From the NCBI GenBank assembly GCA_029319145.1, contig CP119753.1:3472001-3536000 (forward strand): a stretch of DNA of 64,000 bases, given 5' to 3'. A program made the position numbers and the translations under genes. Position 1 is the stretch's first letter; each line of letters begins with the position of its first letter. The notes beneath the pieces are model-generated. The model saw only the letters and a list, made by a program, of their open reading frames with translations, was not told where the DNA came from and did not search any database. The DNA is from Microbacter sp. GSS18. GTDB taxonomy: Bacteria; Actinomycetota; Actinomycetes; Actinomycetales; Microbacteriaceae. This document shows positions 43,600-52,909 of the stretch, one piece after another.

Positions 43600-44610
43600 A
43601 TGAACGCAGCGGCACGAATCCGTCGCGCGGCTCTCATCGTCAGCGCAGCAGCGCTCGCCGTCACCCTCGCCGGGTGCACCTCGGACGACCCGACGGGAGA
43701 CGTCGCCGCCGCATCATCCACGGAGGGGCTCACGCCCATCACGGTCGGGGCGGTGTTCACGACCGCCGCCGTCCCGCTGTGGATCGCCGACGACCAGGGG
43801 ATCTTCGAGGAGTACGGCCTCGACGTGACGATCACCCAGTCGCCCAACTTCGCCGCATCCGCACCCTCGCTCCTGAACGGTCAGATGCAGTTCGCCAACG
43901 CGGCCACCGCGCCGATCATCACCGCGATCGACAACGACCTCCCGATCCAGATCGTCGCCGGCGTCCAAGCCGAGCCCGCCGATCCGACGCTCGGAGACGA
44001 CCAGGTGATGGTGCAGCAGGGCAGTGACATCAGTCGCCCCGCCGACCTCGAGGGCAAGACCGTCGCCGTCAACGCCGTCGGTTCGGGTCCGTATGTAGGG
44101 GTCATGGCCAACTACCTCGCCGACGGTGGCGCCCCCGACGGCATCAACTGGGTCGTCATGAACCTCAACGAGCAGATCCCGGCCCTCGAGGACGGCCAGG
44201 TCGACGCCATCATCGCGTCCGAGCCGTTCCGGGCGGCAGCGGCCGACGCCGGCTTCGTCGCGGCCTTCAACGCCTACCGTGCTCCCGGTATCGACGTGAT
44301 CCCCGCCGAGTTCACGGACGCGGTCCTCGTCGCCAGCACGGAGTACCTCTCGAACAACGCCGACATCGCCGACGCCATGCGAAACGCCATGATCGACGCC
44401 AACGACTATGCGCAGAACAACCCCGACGCGGTGCGTGCGCTGCTCGTCCAGGAGCTCGATCTGGACCAGGCCGTCGCCGACACCATCTACCTGCCCGGCT
44501 TCCGCGGCGAGGTGGAGCCCGCCGATGTGCAGGCGATGGCCGACGCGATGCTCGAGATGGGTCTGATCGCGAACGAGCCCGAAGCATCCGCGATGGTCTG
44601 GCTGCCCTGA
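43600..44610 (+). CDS. NitT/TauT-type ABC transporter substrate-binding lipoprotein
   Basis: 336 aa. Lipoprotein signal with Cys26 in TLAGC, then an NMT1/SsuA-like periplasmic-binding fold: PLWIADDQGIFEEYGLDVTITQSPNFAAS, followed by NGQMQFANAATAPII. Such proteins bind nitrate, taurine, sulfonates, thiamine precursors or aromatic sulfates. The ligand cannot be read here. AAAGAGGAG precedes the ATG. A strong hairpin follows the stop, then the two permease genes. Confidence 0.88.
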   Translation: MNAAARIRRAALIVSAAALAVTLAGCTSDDPTGDVAAASSTEGLTPITVGAVFTTAAVPLWIADDQGIFEEYGLDVTITQSPNFAASAPSLLNGQMQFANAATAPIITAIDNDLPIQIVAGVQAEPADPTLGDDQVMVQQGSDISRPADLEGKTVAVNAVGSGPYVGVMANYLADGGAPDGINWVVMNLNEQIPALEDGQVDAIIASEPFRAAAADAGFVAAFNAYRAPGIDVIPAEFTDAVLVASTEYLSNNADIADAMRNAMIDANDYAQNNPDAVRALLVQELDLDQAVADTIYLPGFRGEVEPADVQAMADAMLEMGLIANEPEASAMVWLP

Positions 44611-44619
44611 CCACGGCTC

Positions 44620-44651
44620 GGTGGCGGGCGACGCACGTGTCGCCCGCCACC
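44620..44651 (+). terminator. Strong hairpin between binding-protein and permease genes
   Basis: GGTGGCGGGCGAC (44620-44632) and GTCGCCCGCCACC (44639-44651) form a perfect 13 bp stem with a 6-nt loop. It resembles the hairpin after urtA in placement and probably sets a higher level of binding protein than permease. Confidence 0.75.
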
Positions 44652-44690
44652 GCACCACAGAAACCACCAACGCAGAGAAGGGGCGTCGAC

Positions 44691-45533
44691 ATGGTCACCG
44701 CAATATCGCCGAGTGCACCGCGCACCGCCGGCCCGCGCCCGAGCGGACCGCGCACATTGTCGCGCCGCGCCGAGCTCGGACTCGGAGCCGCGGGACTGGC
44801 CTCCATCATCGCCATCTGGCAGATCGCGAGCATGACGGGCGCACTGTCCCCGCGTGCCGTTCCCCCGCCGCTGGACGTCGCGGCCGGATTCGCGGCGCTG
44901 CTGATCAACACGACCTTCTGGGGCGCGGTGCTCGCCACCGTCACCGTCGCCCTGCTGGGTGTCGTGCTCGTCATCGCCATCGCGATCCCACTGGCGATGG
45001 CCATCCACCGGAGCATGTACTTCCGCGAGTCGACCTGGTTCGTGATCGAGTTCCTCAAGCCCATCCCGCCGGTCGCCCTCATCCCGCTGACGATCCTCAT
45101 CTGGGGTCCGACGAAGTCCGTGGAGCTGTTCCTCGTCGTCTTCGCGGCGCTGTGGCCGATGCTGACGCAGCTCGTCTACGGTCTGCGCGAGGTCTCGGGC
45201 GTCGCGCTCGACATGGCCCGGGTCTACCGGTTCAGCCCGCTGCAGCGGACGTTCCGCATCGTCATCCCGAGCCTCACGCCCTTCGCCATGACGGGCCTGC
45301 GCATCTCGATCACGATGGCGCTGGTCACCGCGATCGTCACGGAGTACATCATCGGCATCCCCGGGCTGGGCGCCATGCTCTCGACGGCGCAGGTCAACGG
45401 CCTGCTCGACCGGATGTACGCCCTCATCGTCGCGATGGGCCTGCTCGGACTCGCGCTCAACGCGGGCATCGCGGCTCTGAACGGTCCGCTGCTGTTCTGG
45501 CATGCGTCGCAGCGAGAGCGGGTGTCGGCATGA
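44691..45533 (+). CDS. ABC transporter permease (SsuC/TauC type), first of two
   Basis: 280 aa inner-membrane subunit with about six helices. The EAA-type cytoplasmic loop is visible as LREVSGVALDMARVYRFSPLQRTFRIVIPSLTPFAMTGLRIS. ATG at 44691 follows AGAAGGGG. The stop overlaps the second permease start, suggesting a heterodimeric permease instead of the usual homodimer. Confidence 0.9.
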   Translation: MVTAISPSAPRTAGPRPSGPRTLSRRAELGLGAAGLASIIAIWQIASMTGALSPRAVPPPLDVAAGFAALLINTTFWGAVLATVTVALLGVVLVIAIAIPLAMAIHRSMYFRESTWFVIEFLKPIPPVALIPLTILIWGPTKSVELFLVVFAALWPMLTQLVYGLREVSGVALDMARVYRFSPLQRTFRIVIPSLTPFAMTGLRISITMALVTAIVTEYIIGIPGLGAMLSTAQVNGLLDRMYALIVAMGLLGLALNAGIAALNGPLLFWHASQRERVSA

Positions 45534-46324
45534 ACGGCATCGACCTCCGTCACCACCTGCACATCTTCCTGCTGCGGGCGTGGCTCCCCATCGCGATCAT
45601 CGCGCTGTGGTGGTTCACGAGCGAGACGAACCCGTCGCTCTACTTCCCGCCGCTGTCGGAGATCGTCGACGAGATCGTCGGCCAGTGGATCTTCGGTCCG
45701 CGCCTCGTCGAGGACCTGCTCCCGACGCTGGCGAACTTCGTCGCGGGCCTGACGATCGCGCTCGTGACCGGCACGGTCCTGGGTGTGATCCTCGGGCGCA
45801 GCCCCGTCCTGCGGGCGTTCCTCGCGCCGATCATCAACTTCTTCCGGTCGCTCCCGTCACCGGCGCTCATCCCGATCGTGCTGGCGCTGTTCGGCCTCGG
45901 CAACTCCATGAGCATCGCGCTGATCGCGATCGGCGCGGTATGGCCGACGCTGCTGAACACCATCGACGGCGTGCGCAGCGTCGACACGCAGGTACGCGAC
46001 ATGGCCCGGTCCTACCGGCTGACGCCGTGGCAGACCATATCTCAGGTGGTGCTGCCGAGCGCGGGCCCGCAGATCGTGGCGGGGTACCGCATCTCGCTGC
46101 AGATCTCGATCATCCTCATCGTCGTCAGCGAGATGGTCGGAGCCACACGCGGGCTCGGATACTTCGTCCTCGAGTCGCAGCAGCTGTTCCAGGTGGCCCA
46201 GACCTGGGCGGGCACGATCATGCTCGGCCTGCTCGGCTACCTCCTCACGTCGGTGTTCGTCGTCATCGAGCGCCGCGTCCTCCGCTGGCAGATCCGGATG
46301 CGGGAAGCGACCGGGGCGGCGTAG
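45530..46324 (+). CDS. ABC transporter permease (SsuC/TauC type), second of two
   Basis: 264 aa partner permease. The EAA loop is VDTQVRDMARSYRLTPWQTISQVVLPSAGPQIVAGYRIS. It is related to, but clearly different from, the preceding permease. ATG overlaps the previous stop by 4 bp. A short hairpin covers its stop codon. Confidence 0.9.
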   Translation: MNGIDLRHHLHIFLLRAWLPIAIIALWWFTSETNPSLYFPPLSEIVDEIVGQWIFGPRLVEDLLPTLANFVAGLTIALVTGTVLGVILGRSPVLRAFLAPIINFFRSLPSPALIPIVLALFGLGNSMSIALIAIGAVWPTLLNTIDGVRSVDTQVRDMARSYRLTPWQTISQVVLPSAGPQIVAGYRISLQISIILIVVSEMVGATRGLGYFVLESQQLFQVAQTWAGTIMLGLLGYLLTSVFVVIERRVLRWQIRMREATGAA

Positions 46325-46330
46325 CCCCGG
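46311..46330 (+). terminator. Weak hairpin over the second permease stop codon
   Basis: CCGGGGC (46311-46317) pairs with GCCCCGG (46324-46330), a 6-nt loop between them. Too short to be a certain terminator; may modulate the ATPase gene. Confidence 0.4.
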
Positions 46331-46354
46331 GTCCTAGCGAAAGAGAGTTCACTG

Positions 46355-47167
46355 ATGTCTCAGCAACACGTCCTCGCCGTGGAAGACCTCGGCAAGGCAT
46401 ACGTCTCGGGCGAATCCCGGGCGCAGATCCTCAACGGCGTCGACTTCGCCGTGGACAACGGCCAGTTCGTCTGCGTCGTCGGGCCCTCGGGCTCGGGCAA
46501 GACCACGCTCCTGAAGTGCATCGCGGGCCTGACCCGTCCGACGTCGGGACGGGTCGTGTTCGAAGGCGAGACGGTCACCGAGCCGCCCGCCAAGCTCGCG
46601 GTCATCTTCCAGGACTACTCCCGGAGCCTCCTGCCGTGGATGACGGTGGAGAAGAACGTCGAGATGCCGCTGCACAAGGCGAAGTTCCCCAAGGCCGAGC
46701 GCGCCGCGCTCGTGGAGGAGGCGCTCGCCAACGTCGGACTCGCCGGCAAGGGCAAGCTCTACCCGTGGGAGATGTCCGGCGGCATGCAGCAGCGCGCGGC
46801 GATCGCGCGCGGGCTCGCGTACCAGCCCGACGTCCTGCTCATGGACGAGCCCTTCGCCGCCGTCGACGCGCAGACGCGCATCGAGCTCGAGGACCTCGTG
46901 CTCGACATGAGCCGGCGCCTGGGCATGACGGTGCTGTTCGTCACGCACGACATCGACGAGGCCGTCTACCTCGGCGACCGCGTCATCGTGCTCTCGGGCG
47001 CGCCGGCGCAGGTCGCGCGCGACATCTCCGTCGACCTGCCCGTCGAGCGGCACCAGGTCGAGACGAAGAACCTGCCGCGGTTCGGCGAGCTGCGGGCAGA
47101 GGTCTTCGACCTCATCCAGCAGGCGAAGAAGCCGGTGACGCAGAACGTCCGGGCGGTTCGCGCATGA
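46355..47167 (+). CDS. ABC transporter ATPase (NitT/TauT type)
   Basis: 270 aa. Walker A GPSGSGKTT at residues 43-51, Q-loop VIFQDYSRSLLPWMTV, signature MSGGMQQRAAIARGLA, and Walker B VLLMDEPFAAVD. Powers the two-permease importer upstream. AAAGAGAG precedes the ATG. The stop overlaps the start of the metallo-beta-lactamase-fold hydrolase gene, tying that enzyme to the imported compound. Confidence 0.92.
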   Translation: MSQQHVLAVEDLGKAYVSGESRAQILNGVDFAVDNGQFVCVVGPSGSGKTTLLKCIAGLTRPTSGRVVFEGETVTEPPAKLAVIFQDYSRSLLPWMTVEKNVEMPLHKAKFPKAERAALVEEALANVGLAGKGKLYPWEMSGGMQQRAAIARGLAYQPDVLLMDEPFAAVDAQTRIELEDLVLDMSRRLGMTVLFVTHDIDEAVYLGDRVIVLSGAPAQVARDISVDLPVERHQVETKNLPRFGELRAEVFDLIQQAKKPVTQNVRAVRA

Positions 47168-48228
47168 CCGCCGAACCCCACGTCATCACCCTCGGCACCG
47201 CCGGCGGACCCGTGTGGGGCGCCGATGGTCAGCGCACCGGGATCGCCACCGCGGTCGTCGTCGGCGATCGCACCTACCTCGTCGACGCCGGCTCCGGCGT
47301 CGGCCGGCAGATGGTGCGCGCGGGCCTGCCCTTCGGGAGCCTCCGCGGCGTTTTCATCACGCACCTGCACTCGGATCACATCGTGGATCTCGGCGCCCTC
47401 ATGGTCTTCGGGATCATGCGGATGCCGATCCCGCCGACCCACCGCATCCCGGTCATCGGCCCGGGCCCCCGCGGCGTCCTGCCGCGTCTGAGCCCCCGCG
47501 CCTCAGCGACCCTGCAGCCGGTGTTCCCCGAGAACCCGACCCCCGGCATGATCGACACCGTCGACCAGCTTCTGCGCGGGTTCGCGACCGACATCAACGA
47601 CCGGCTGCTCGATTCGCTCAAGCCGACGCCGCTGGACTGGTTCACCCCGCAGGAGATCCAGATCCCCGCGTCGGCGGGCTTCCACGCCAATGACAACCCC
47701 ACGCCCGAGATGGACCCGTTCGTGGTGTTCGAGGACGACGCGGTGCGCGTGTCGGCGGTACTGGTCAAGCATGCGCCGATGGCGCCGGCGTTCGGCTTCC
47801 GGTTCGAGACCGAGGGCGGCGTCGTGGCGATCTCGGGCGACACCGGCCCGACCGACAACATGATCCGGCTCGCCCGGGACGCCGATCTTCTGCTGCACGA
47901 GGCGCTCGACTTCGCGTGGGTGGAGGAGCAGTACGAGCAGACGCGGGACGACTCGGCCCGCGCGGTGCGCGATCACCACTACTCGGCCCACACCTCCCCC
48001 GAGGATGCGATGCGCATCGCCGAGGCGGCTGGGGCGCGGCAGCTCGCCCTCCACCACCTCGTTCCGCGCGGAGCGCCACGCGAGCTGTGGCTGCGCAGCG
48101 GAGAGTCGTTCCCGCGACGGTTCCTGGTTCCCGAGGACCTCGAGGTCATCTCACTGCGGGGCGGAGCGCTTCGCGCTGCCGCGCATGGTGTCGCGGGCGA
48201 CGCGCGCGAAGCGGCTGACAGCCGGTGA
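47164..48228 (+). CDS. Metallo-beta-lactamase-fold hydrolase coupled to the ABC importer
   Basis: 354 aa cytosolic enzyme. Zinc motif HLHSDH at residues 67-72, later ISGDTGP and LHHLVP metal ligands in the RNase Z/arylsulfatase (AtsA)-like branch of the superfamily. No signal peptide. Because its start overlaps the ATPase stop, it probably acts on the imported substrate, for example an ester or sulfate ester. Its 3' end overlaps the convergent LysR gene by 78 bp. Confidence 0.85.
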   Translation: MTAEPHVITLGTAGGPVWGADGQRTGIATAVVVGDRTYLVDAGSGVGRQMVRAGLPFGSLRGVFITHLHSDHIVDLGALMVFGIMRMPIPPTHRIPVIGPGPRGVLPRLSPRASATLQPVFPENPTPGMIDTVDQLLRGFATDINDRLLDSLKPTPLDWFTPQEIQIPASAGFHANDNPTPEMDPFVVFEDDAVRVSAVLVKHAPMAPAFGFRFETEGGVVAISGDTGPTDNMIRLARDADLLLHEALDFAWVEEQYEQTRDDSARAVRDHHYSAHTSPEDAMRIAEAAGARQLALHHLVPRGAPRELWLRSGESFPRRFLVPEDLEVISLRGGALRAAAHGVAGDAREAADSR

Positions 48229-49089
48229 CGTGTTGCGGGTGCGGCGCAGCAGCGAGATCTCGAGCGGTGCCGGCCCGTTGAGGATCGACCGCAGCACGAG
48301 ATCCGGCGACGTGATCGCGCCGCGCATCCCCTCGGGGATGATGGCCACCGCGATGCCGGCCATCGCCAGCGGGATCGCTTCGAAGAGCGACGGCACGTCC
48401 CTCACCTTCGGCTCGGGCAGATTCGCCTGGTCGAATGCCCGCAGCATGCCCGACCGCAAGCCGAAGGTGCGGGTCGAGGGCGGCGGGATCGCGATCGCCT
48501 CGTCCGCGAAGGCGGAGAGCGGGATCGGGTCCGGGCTCTCCGCGTAGGTCGAGGGCAGTGCCGCGATGAGGTTGACCGATCCGAGCGATTCGACGACGAG
48601 CACGCCGCGGTGGAACTCCTTCAGGTGCGAGCTCGAGGCTGTCGCCACCATGCCGACGTCGATCGCCCCCTCGATCAGCAGCTCGATGATCTCGGAGGCG
48701 TTGCGCTCCCGGATCGACAGCTCGGCATCCGGCCACGCGGCGGTGAACGCGCGCATGATCGCGGGAGCCGACTGCCACGCCAGCACGGGGACCACGCCGA
48801 ACGTGATGGCGCCGGTCGCGCCGCTCGCCATGGAGCGGACCGTGGAGCGCAGATCGTCGACATCGCGCAGCACCCGCTGCGCCTGGCGCACCACGTAGGC
48901 GCCGACGGCCGTGGGGACCACTCCCCGCGAGCTGCGCTCGAAGATGCGCACGCCCAGCTCGGTCTCGAGCTGCAAGACGGCCGCGCTCAGCGACGGCTGG
49001 GCGAGGCCGAGGTCGGCGGCGGCCTTCGAGAAGGATCCGGCGCGAGCCGTCGCCAGCACGTACGTGAGCTGTCGGAGCTCCAGCGTCAT
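48151..49089 (-). CDS. LysR-family transcriptional regulator
   Basis: 312 aa. N-terminal HTH (MTLELRQLTYVLATARAGSFSKAAADLGLAQPSLSAAVLQLE) and a substrate-binding-like C-terminal domain. Candidate regulator of the ABC importer-hydrolase operon through the ATAG-N7-CTAT box at 43463-43483, or of the following catabolic operon whose promoter-distal end it follows. The coding end lies inside the convergent hydrolase gene. Confidence 0.92.
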   Translation of the reverse strand: MTLELRQLTYVLATARAGSFSKAAADLGLAQPSLSAAVLQLETELGVRIFERSSRGVVPTAVGAYVVRQAQRVLRDVDDLRSTVRSMASGATGAITFGVVPVLAWQSAPAIMRAFTAAWPDAELSIRERNASEIIELLIEGAIDVGMVATASSSHLKEFHRGVLVVESLGSVNLIAALPSTYAESPDPIPLSAFADEAIAIPPPSTRTFGLRSGMLRAFDQANLPEPKVRDVPSLFEAIPLAMAGIAVAIIPEGMRGAITSPDLVLRSILNGPAPLEISLLRRTRNTSPAVSRFARVARDTMRGSAKRSAPQ

Positions 49090-49112
49090 CGTTCCGCCCG
49101 CATACTCGGACG

Positions 49113-50069
49113 CTACCGCACGGGTCGCGCCGCCGCCGCCCCTTGGCGTGCCTCGGCCGCGCGCTGCTCGCGCAGCGCCTTGCGGCCGGCCGAGCTGTGG
49201 GCCCAGCCGTTGCGGATGACCCGCTGCGCATCGACGGCGAGGGCGAGTCCGTCCGTGTAGGGCTCCCGCCAGATGGCCAGCCGGTCGGCGACCGGCGCCG
49301 GCAGCAGGGTGCGGGTGAACGCCTCGATGCCCCAGCGTCCGTCGTACCCTTCGTCGAGGACGGCGGCGATCGTCGCCTCCATGTCGATCACGCCCTCGCC
49401 GAGAGCACCGCGCCCCGATTGGCCGAGCTCGACGTACGCGAGGTGGGGGAGCGCGGTGCGGACCGCGGCCCGGATGCCGGGCTCCTCGATCGACATGTGG
49501 AATGCGTCGAGATGGATGCGCAGGTGCGACGAGCCACTGGCGGCGACGAAGTCCACCGCCTGGGCGGCCGTGTTGACCATCGCGGTCTCGTACCGGTTGA
49601 GCACCTCGAAGGTCATCGTGATGCCCCGCTCGCGGGCCTCGTCGGCGATGAGTCCAGCGGCGCTCGCCGCACGCTCGAACGCCCCTGGTGCGGGCGGCTG
49701 CGCGGCCTTGCCGTACGGGCCGTAGGGGACGCCATTGAGCTGGTCGCCGCCGAGGCCCACGGTCGTCTCGAGCGCGTGCCTCAGCAGGGCGAGCCCACGC
49801 GCATGCACGTCGGCATCCGCCGAACCGACGTCCGCGTCGGGCGTCTGCCCCGCCATGCCGATCGGCGCCAGGCCGCTGTCGGCGAGCAGGCCGCGGATCC
49901 GCGCGACGTCGACAGGTGCGTCGGGTGCGATGCGGGGGAGCACGACGCGCCGGAATCCGGCTTCCGCGAGCCGCGGCAGCGCGTGCTCGAGCAGCGCGAC
50001 GTCCAGCCCCGGCCCGACGATGCCGAGCTGGCACGCGACGTCGAGCGGCGTGTCGATCATCGCGGACAT
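49113..50069 (-). CDS. Sugar phosphate isomerase/epimerase-like TIM-barrel protein
   Basis: 318 aa of the xylose-isomerase-like AP-endonuclease-2 fold. Metal-site segments are FEVLNRYETAMVNT and HLDAFHMSIEE, close to D-tagatose/D-psicose 3-epimerases. A basic Ala/Arg-rich tail of about 35 residues follows the barrel. The ATG shares one base with the SDR stop, so it is the last enzyme gene of the split-transketolase operon. Substrate unknown. Confidence 0.85.
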   Translation of the reverse strand: MSAMIDTPLDVACQLGIVGPGLDVALLEHALPRLAEAGFRRVVLPRIAPDAPVDVARIRGLLADSGLAPIGMAGQTPDADVGSADADVHARGLALLRHALETTVGLGGDQLNGVPYGPYGKAAQPPAPGAFERAASAAGLIADEARERGITMTFEVLNRYETAMVNTAAQAVDFVAASGSSHLRIHLDAFHMSIEEPGIRAAVRTALPHLAYVELGQSGRGALGEGVIDMEATIAAVLDEGYDGRWGIEAFTRTLLPAPVADRLAIWREPYTDGLALAVDAQRVIRNGWAHSSAGRKALREQRAAEARQGAAAARPVR

Positions 50070-50854
50070 CAGTCGAACCGGGGCGGCGCGAACCGCTGCT
50101 TGAAGGCGGAGTAGCCCTCGTCGACGTGCACGACCGTGCCGTTGATCGCCGAGGCGTCGTCCGAGGCCAGGAAGGCGACGGTGTTGGCGATCTCCTCGGG
50201 CTCGGTGAGCTTGCCGCTGACCTGCTGCGACTTGAACAGCTCGCCGAGCTCGGTGCCCAGGCGCTGGATCATGTGGGTGTTGACGCGCCCCGGCGTGATG
50301 GCGACGGCGCGGATGCCGCGCGGGCCGAGCTCGTACGCTGCCGACCGCGTGAACGAGATGACCGCCGCCTTGGCGGCGCCGTAGACCATGGCGTTCTCGG
50401 CCGCGGACTCCCCGTAGATCGACGACGTGCTGATGATGACGCCGGGGGACTCCTGCGCGACGAACTGGTGCGCGGCGGCCAGGATGCCGAAGTACACGCT
50501 GTCCTGGTCGATGCGGATCATCGGGTAGTAGTCCTTCTCGGGATTCTGCTCGAGAAGGGGGCGGCCACCGGCGATGCCGGCGTTGTTGAACATGACGTCG
50601 AGCCGCCCGAACGCCTCGACGGTGCGGGCGACGAGCGCCACGACGTCGGGGTAGCTCGACACGTCGACACGCGCGGCGAGGGCGGATCCGGCGAAGCCGT
50701 CGGCATCCGCCTCGTCCACGACGGCCTGCGCCCGCTCGAGGTCGAGGTCGGCGACGACGACCTTGGCGCCCTCGCGCAGGAACTTCCGCACGGTCGCGTG
50801 GCCGATGCCGCCCGCACCGCCCGTGATGATGGCCACTCTGCCTTCGAGTCGCAT
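50069..50854 (-). CDS. Short-chain dehydrogenase/reductase
   Basis: 261 aa classical SDR. Cofactor motif TGGAGGIG at 11-18, NNAG at 90-93, and catalytic Ser144-145, Tyr158, Lys162 (YxxxK). Asp near 36 in ADLD favours NAD(H). The substrate is probably a polyol or hydroxy-ketone in the same pathway as the neighbouring zinc dehydrogenase and isomerase. Confidence 0.9.
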   Translation of the reverse strand: MRLEGRVAIITGGAGGIGHATVRKFLREGAKVVVADLDLERAQAVVDEADADGFAGSALAARVDVSSYPDVVALVARTVEAFGRLDVMFNNAGIAGGRPLLEQNPEKDYYPMIRIDQDSVYFGILAAAHQFVAQESPGVIISTSSIYGESAAENAMVYGAAKAAVISFTRSAAYELGPRGIRAVAITPGRVNTHMIQRLGTELGELFKSQQVSGKLTEPEEIANTVAFLASDDASAINGTVVHVDEGYSAFKQRFAPPRFD

Positions 50855-50870
50855 GGTGATTCTCCTGTCG

Positions 50871-51944
50871 TCAGTCGTGAAGGTCGTACTCGTCGAGGTC
50901 GTTGCACTGCAGGACGACCTTGGGGTGGCGCCCGCTGAGGTGGACCTGGAAAGCCTCGGCCGCGTCCTCGAGCGGGAACACGGCGCGCGTGAGCTCCGTC
51001 AGCTCGAGGTGCGGCAGGATCTGGAGCGCGCGCGGGAACGCGTACGGCGCCACGAAGACACCCGTGAGCGTCAGCTCGCGCTGGTAGAGGTACTCGGCGA
51101 GGTTGAGCGGCAGCTCGTAGTCGTGCGGGTACATGGCGCCGTACAGGACGGTGCCGCCCTTGACTGCGAGGTCGAGCAGCCCGCGGACGGCGCGCGGCGA
51201 GCCGGAGGCGTCGACGACGAGGTCGTACCCGCGTCCGTCGGTGATCTCGTCCGCGCGCGCGGCCTGGTCCTCGGCGATCGGGTCGATGACGTGCTCCGCG
51301 CCGGTGGCGAGCGCGATCTCGCGTCGCTCGGCGATCGGCTCGATGAGGGTCAGGCTGGTCGCTCCCGCCATCTTCAGGACCTGGAGCGCCAGCTGACCGA
51401 TGGGGCCGCCGCCGCAGACCGCGACGCGGTCCCCGACGCGGATGCGCGCCTTGTCGGCGATACGCACCGCGATCGACGTCGGTTCGAGCAGGCAGCCCTC
51501 CAGCAGCGACACGCTGTCGGGGAGGCGGTACACCTGAGACTCGTGCCACACGACCTCCTCGCTCATGCCCGGGCGGCGGTACTCGTTGCGCAGGTTCTCG
51601 CAGAACTGCTGGCGGCCGTCGAGACAGGGGCGGCACACGCCGCAGAACTTCAGGAAGTTGCAGGCGACGCGGTCCCCAACGGCGAGACCCGACCGCGTCG
51701 CGCGCTCGCCGAGCTCGACGATGACGCCCGACACCTCGTGCCCCAGCCCGAACGGCACGTCGCGCCGGAAGAAGCCTTCGGCGACGTGCGGGTCGGAGCC
51801 GCAGATGGAGGAGTAGGCGATCCGGATGCGGACGTCCTCGGGCCCGACGTCCTGCCGGGGGAAGTCGATGACCTCGACCGTCCCGCGCGCGTTCTCGTCG
51901 GGGTCGGCGAGACGTCCCACCTTGGTGACGGCGACCGTCTTCAT
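50871..51944 (-). CDS. Zinc-dependent alcohol/polyol dehydrogenase
   Basis: 357 aa MDR enzyme of the sorbitol/threonine dehydrogenase group. Catalytic zinc ligands Cys48 and His69-Glu70, structural-zinc cysteines 101, 104, 107 and 115, and cofactor motif GGGPIGQLALQVL near residue 176. ATG overlaps the stop of the transketolase C-half gene. Likely oxidises a sugar alcohol or 2-ketose precursor for transketolase. Confidence 0.9.
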   Translation of the reverse strand: MKTVAVTKVGRLADPDENARGTVEVIDFPRQDVGPEDVRIRIAYSSICGSDPHVAEGFFRRDVPFGLGHEVSGVIVELGERATRSGLAVGDRVACNFLKFCGVCRPCLDGRQQFCENLRNEYRRPGMSEEVVWHESQVYRLPDSVSLLEGCLLEPTSIAVRIADKARIRVGDRVAVCGGGPIGQLALQVLKMAGATSLTLIEPIAERREIALATGAEHVIDPIAEDQAARADEITDGRGYDLVVDASGSPRAVRGLLDLAVKGGTVLYGAMYPHDYELPLNLAEYLYQRELTLTGVFVAPYAFPRALQILPHLELTELTRAVFPLEDAAEAFQVHLSGRHPKVVLQCNDLDEYDLHD

Positions 51945-52909
51945 CGGCTGCTCCCCTCGCCTCGGACGAGGCGGCGCGCGGCGGCGAGCGTCTCGGTCGG
52001 TCCGTAGCCGTGCTTCTCGCGGAGGGCCTCGTCCGGGCCGAATCCCGCGTAGACCTGGGGGATGCCGAGGCGCTCGAACGCCACGCCGCCCGCGCCCCGG
52101 TCCATCAGCAGATCCGCCACGCGCGACCCCAGGCCCCCGTAGGCGAGGTGGTCCTCGACGACGAGGATGCGGCCGGTCTCGGCCGCGCTGGCGAGGACGA
52201 GCTCCTCATCGAGCGGCTTGATGGTGAACATGTCGACCACGCGTGACTCGATGCCCTCGCCCGCGAGGACGTCGGCGGCGTCGAGCGCCTGGCGCACCGT
52301 CGTGCCATGCGCCAGGATCGTCAGGTCCGTGCCCTCGCGGGCGACGATCCCCTTGCCGATCGTGACGTCCACGCTGCCGGGCTCGTAGAGCACCGGGTCC
52401 GACTTGCCGACGCCCATCCGCAGGTACAGCGGCCCGTCGAGGTCCATGGAGGCGCGCAGCACCTCGCCGGCCATCAGCGGGTCGGCGACGGAGGTCACCG
52501 TCATGTTGGTCAGCGCCGACATCAGGGCGATGTCCTCGACGGCGTAGTGGGTGGAGCCGCCGTTGCCGACGAGGCCGCCGTGCGAGCCGACGATCTTGAC
52601 CGGCAGGTTCGGGTAGCAGACGTCGGTGCGCACCTGCTCGAGCGCGCGCATGCTCAGAAAGGGAAGCATCCCGAACACGACCGGGGTCTTGCCGTCGTAG
52701 GCGAGTCCGGCGGCGACGCCGACGCACGCCTGCTCGGCGAGCCCGACGTCGACGAAGCGGTCGGGGAACTGCGAGCGGAACGCGCCGAGCGAGCCGCCGA
52801 TGTCCGGCGTGAGGACCCAGAGGTCGGGGTTGTCCTCGCCGAGCTCGGCCAGCGTCGAGCCGATCACGGAACGTGCGGAGACCATGTCTCCGGTCACTGC
52901 GGTCGTCAT
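51941..52909 (-). CDS. Transketolase, C-terminal half-subunit
   Basis: 322 aa covering the pyrimidine-binding and C-terminal transketolase domains: DLWVLTPDIGGSLGAFRSQFPDRFVDVGLAEQACVGVAAGLA contains the cofactor-activating Glu region. Begins at the ATG overlapping the N-half stop. Together the two halves form one transketolase transferring a C2 unit. Split transketolases are common in special catabolic or biosynthetic clusters, not in the central pentose phosphate pathway. Confidence 0.93.
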   Translation of the reverse strand: MTTAVTGDMVSARSVIGSTLAELGEDNPDLWVLTPDIGGSLGAFRSQFPDRFVDVGLAEQACVGVAAGLAYDGKTPVVFGMLPFLSMRALEQVRTDVCYPNLPVKIVGSHGGLVGNGGSTHYAVEDIALMSALTNMTVTSVADPLMAGEVLRASMDLDGPLYLRMGVGKSDPVLYEPGSVDVTIGKGIVAREGTDLTILAHGTTVRQALDAADVLAGEGIESRVVDMFTIKPLDEELVLASAAETGRILVVEDHLAYGGLGSRVADLLMDRGAGGVAFERLGIPQVYAGFGPDEALREKHGYGPTETLAAARRLVRGEGSSR

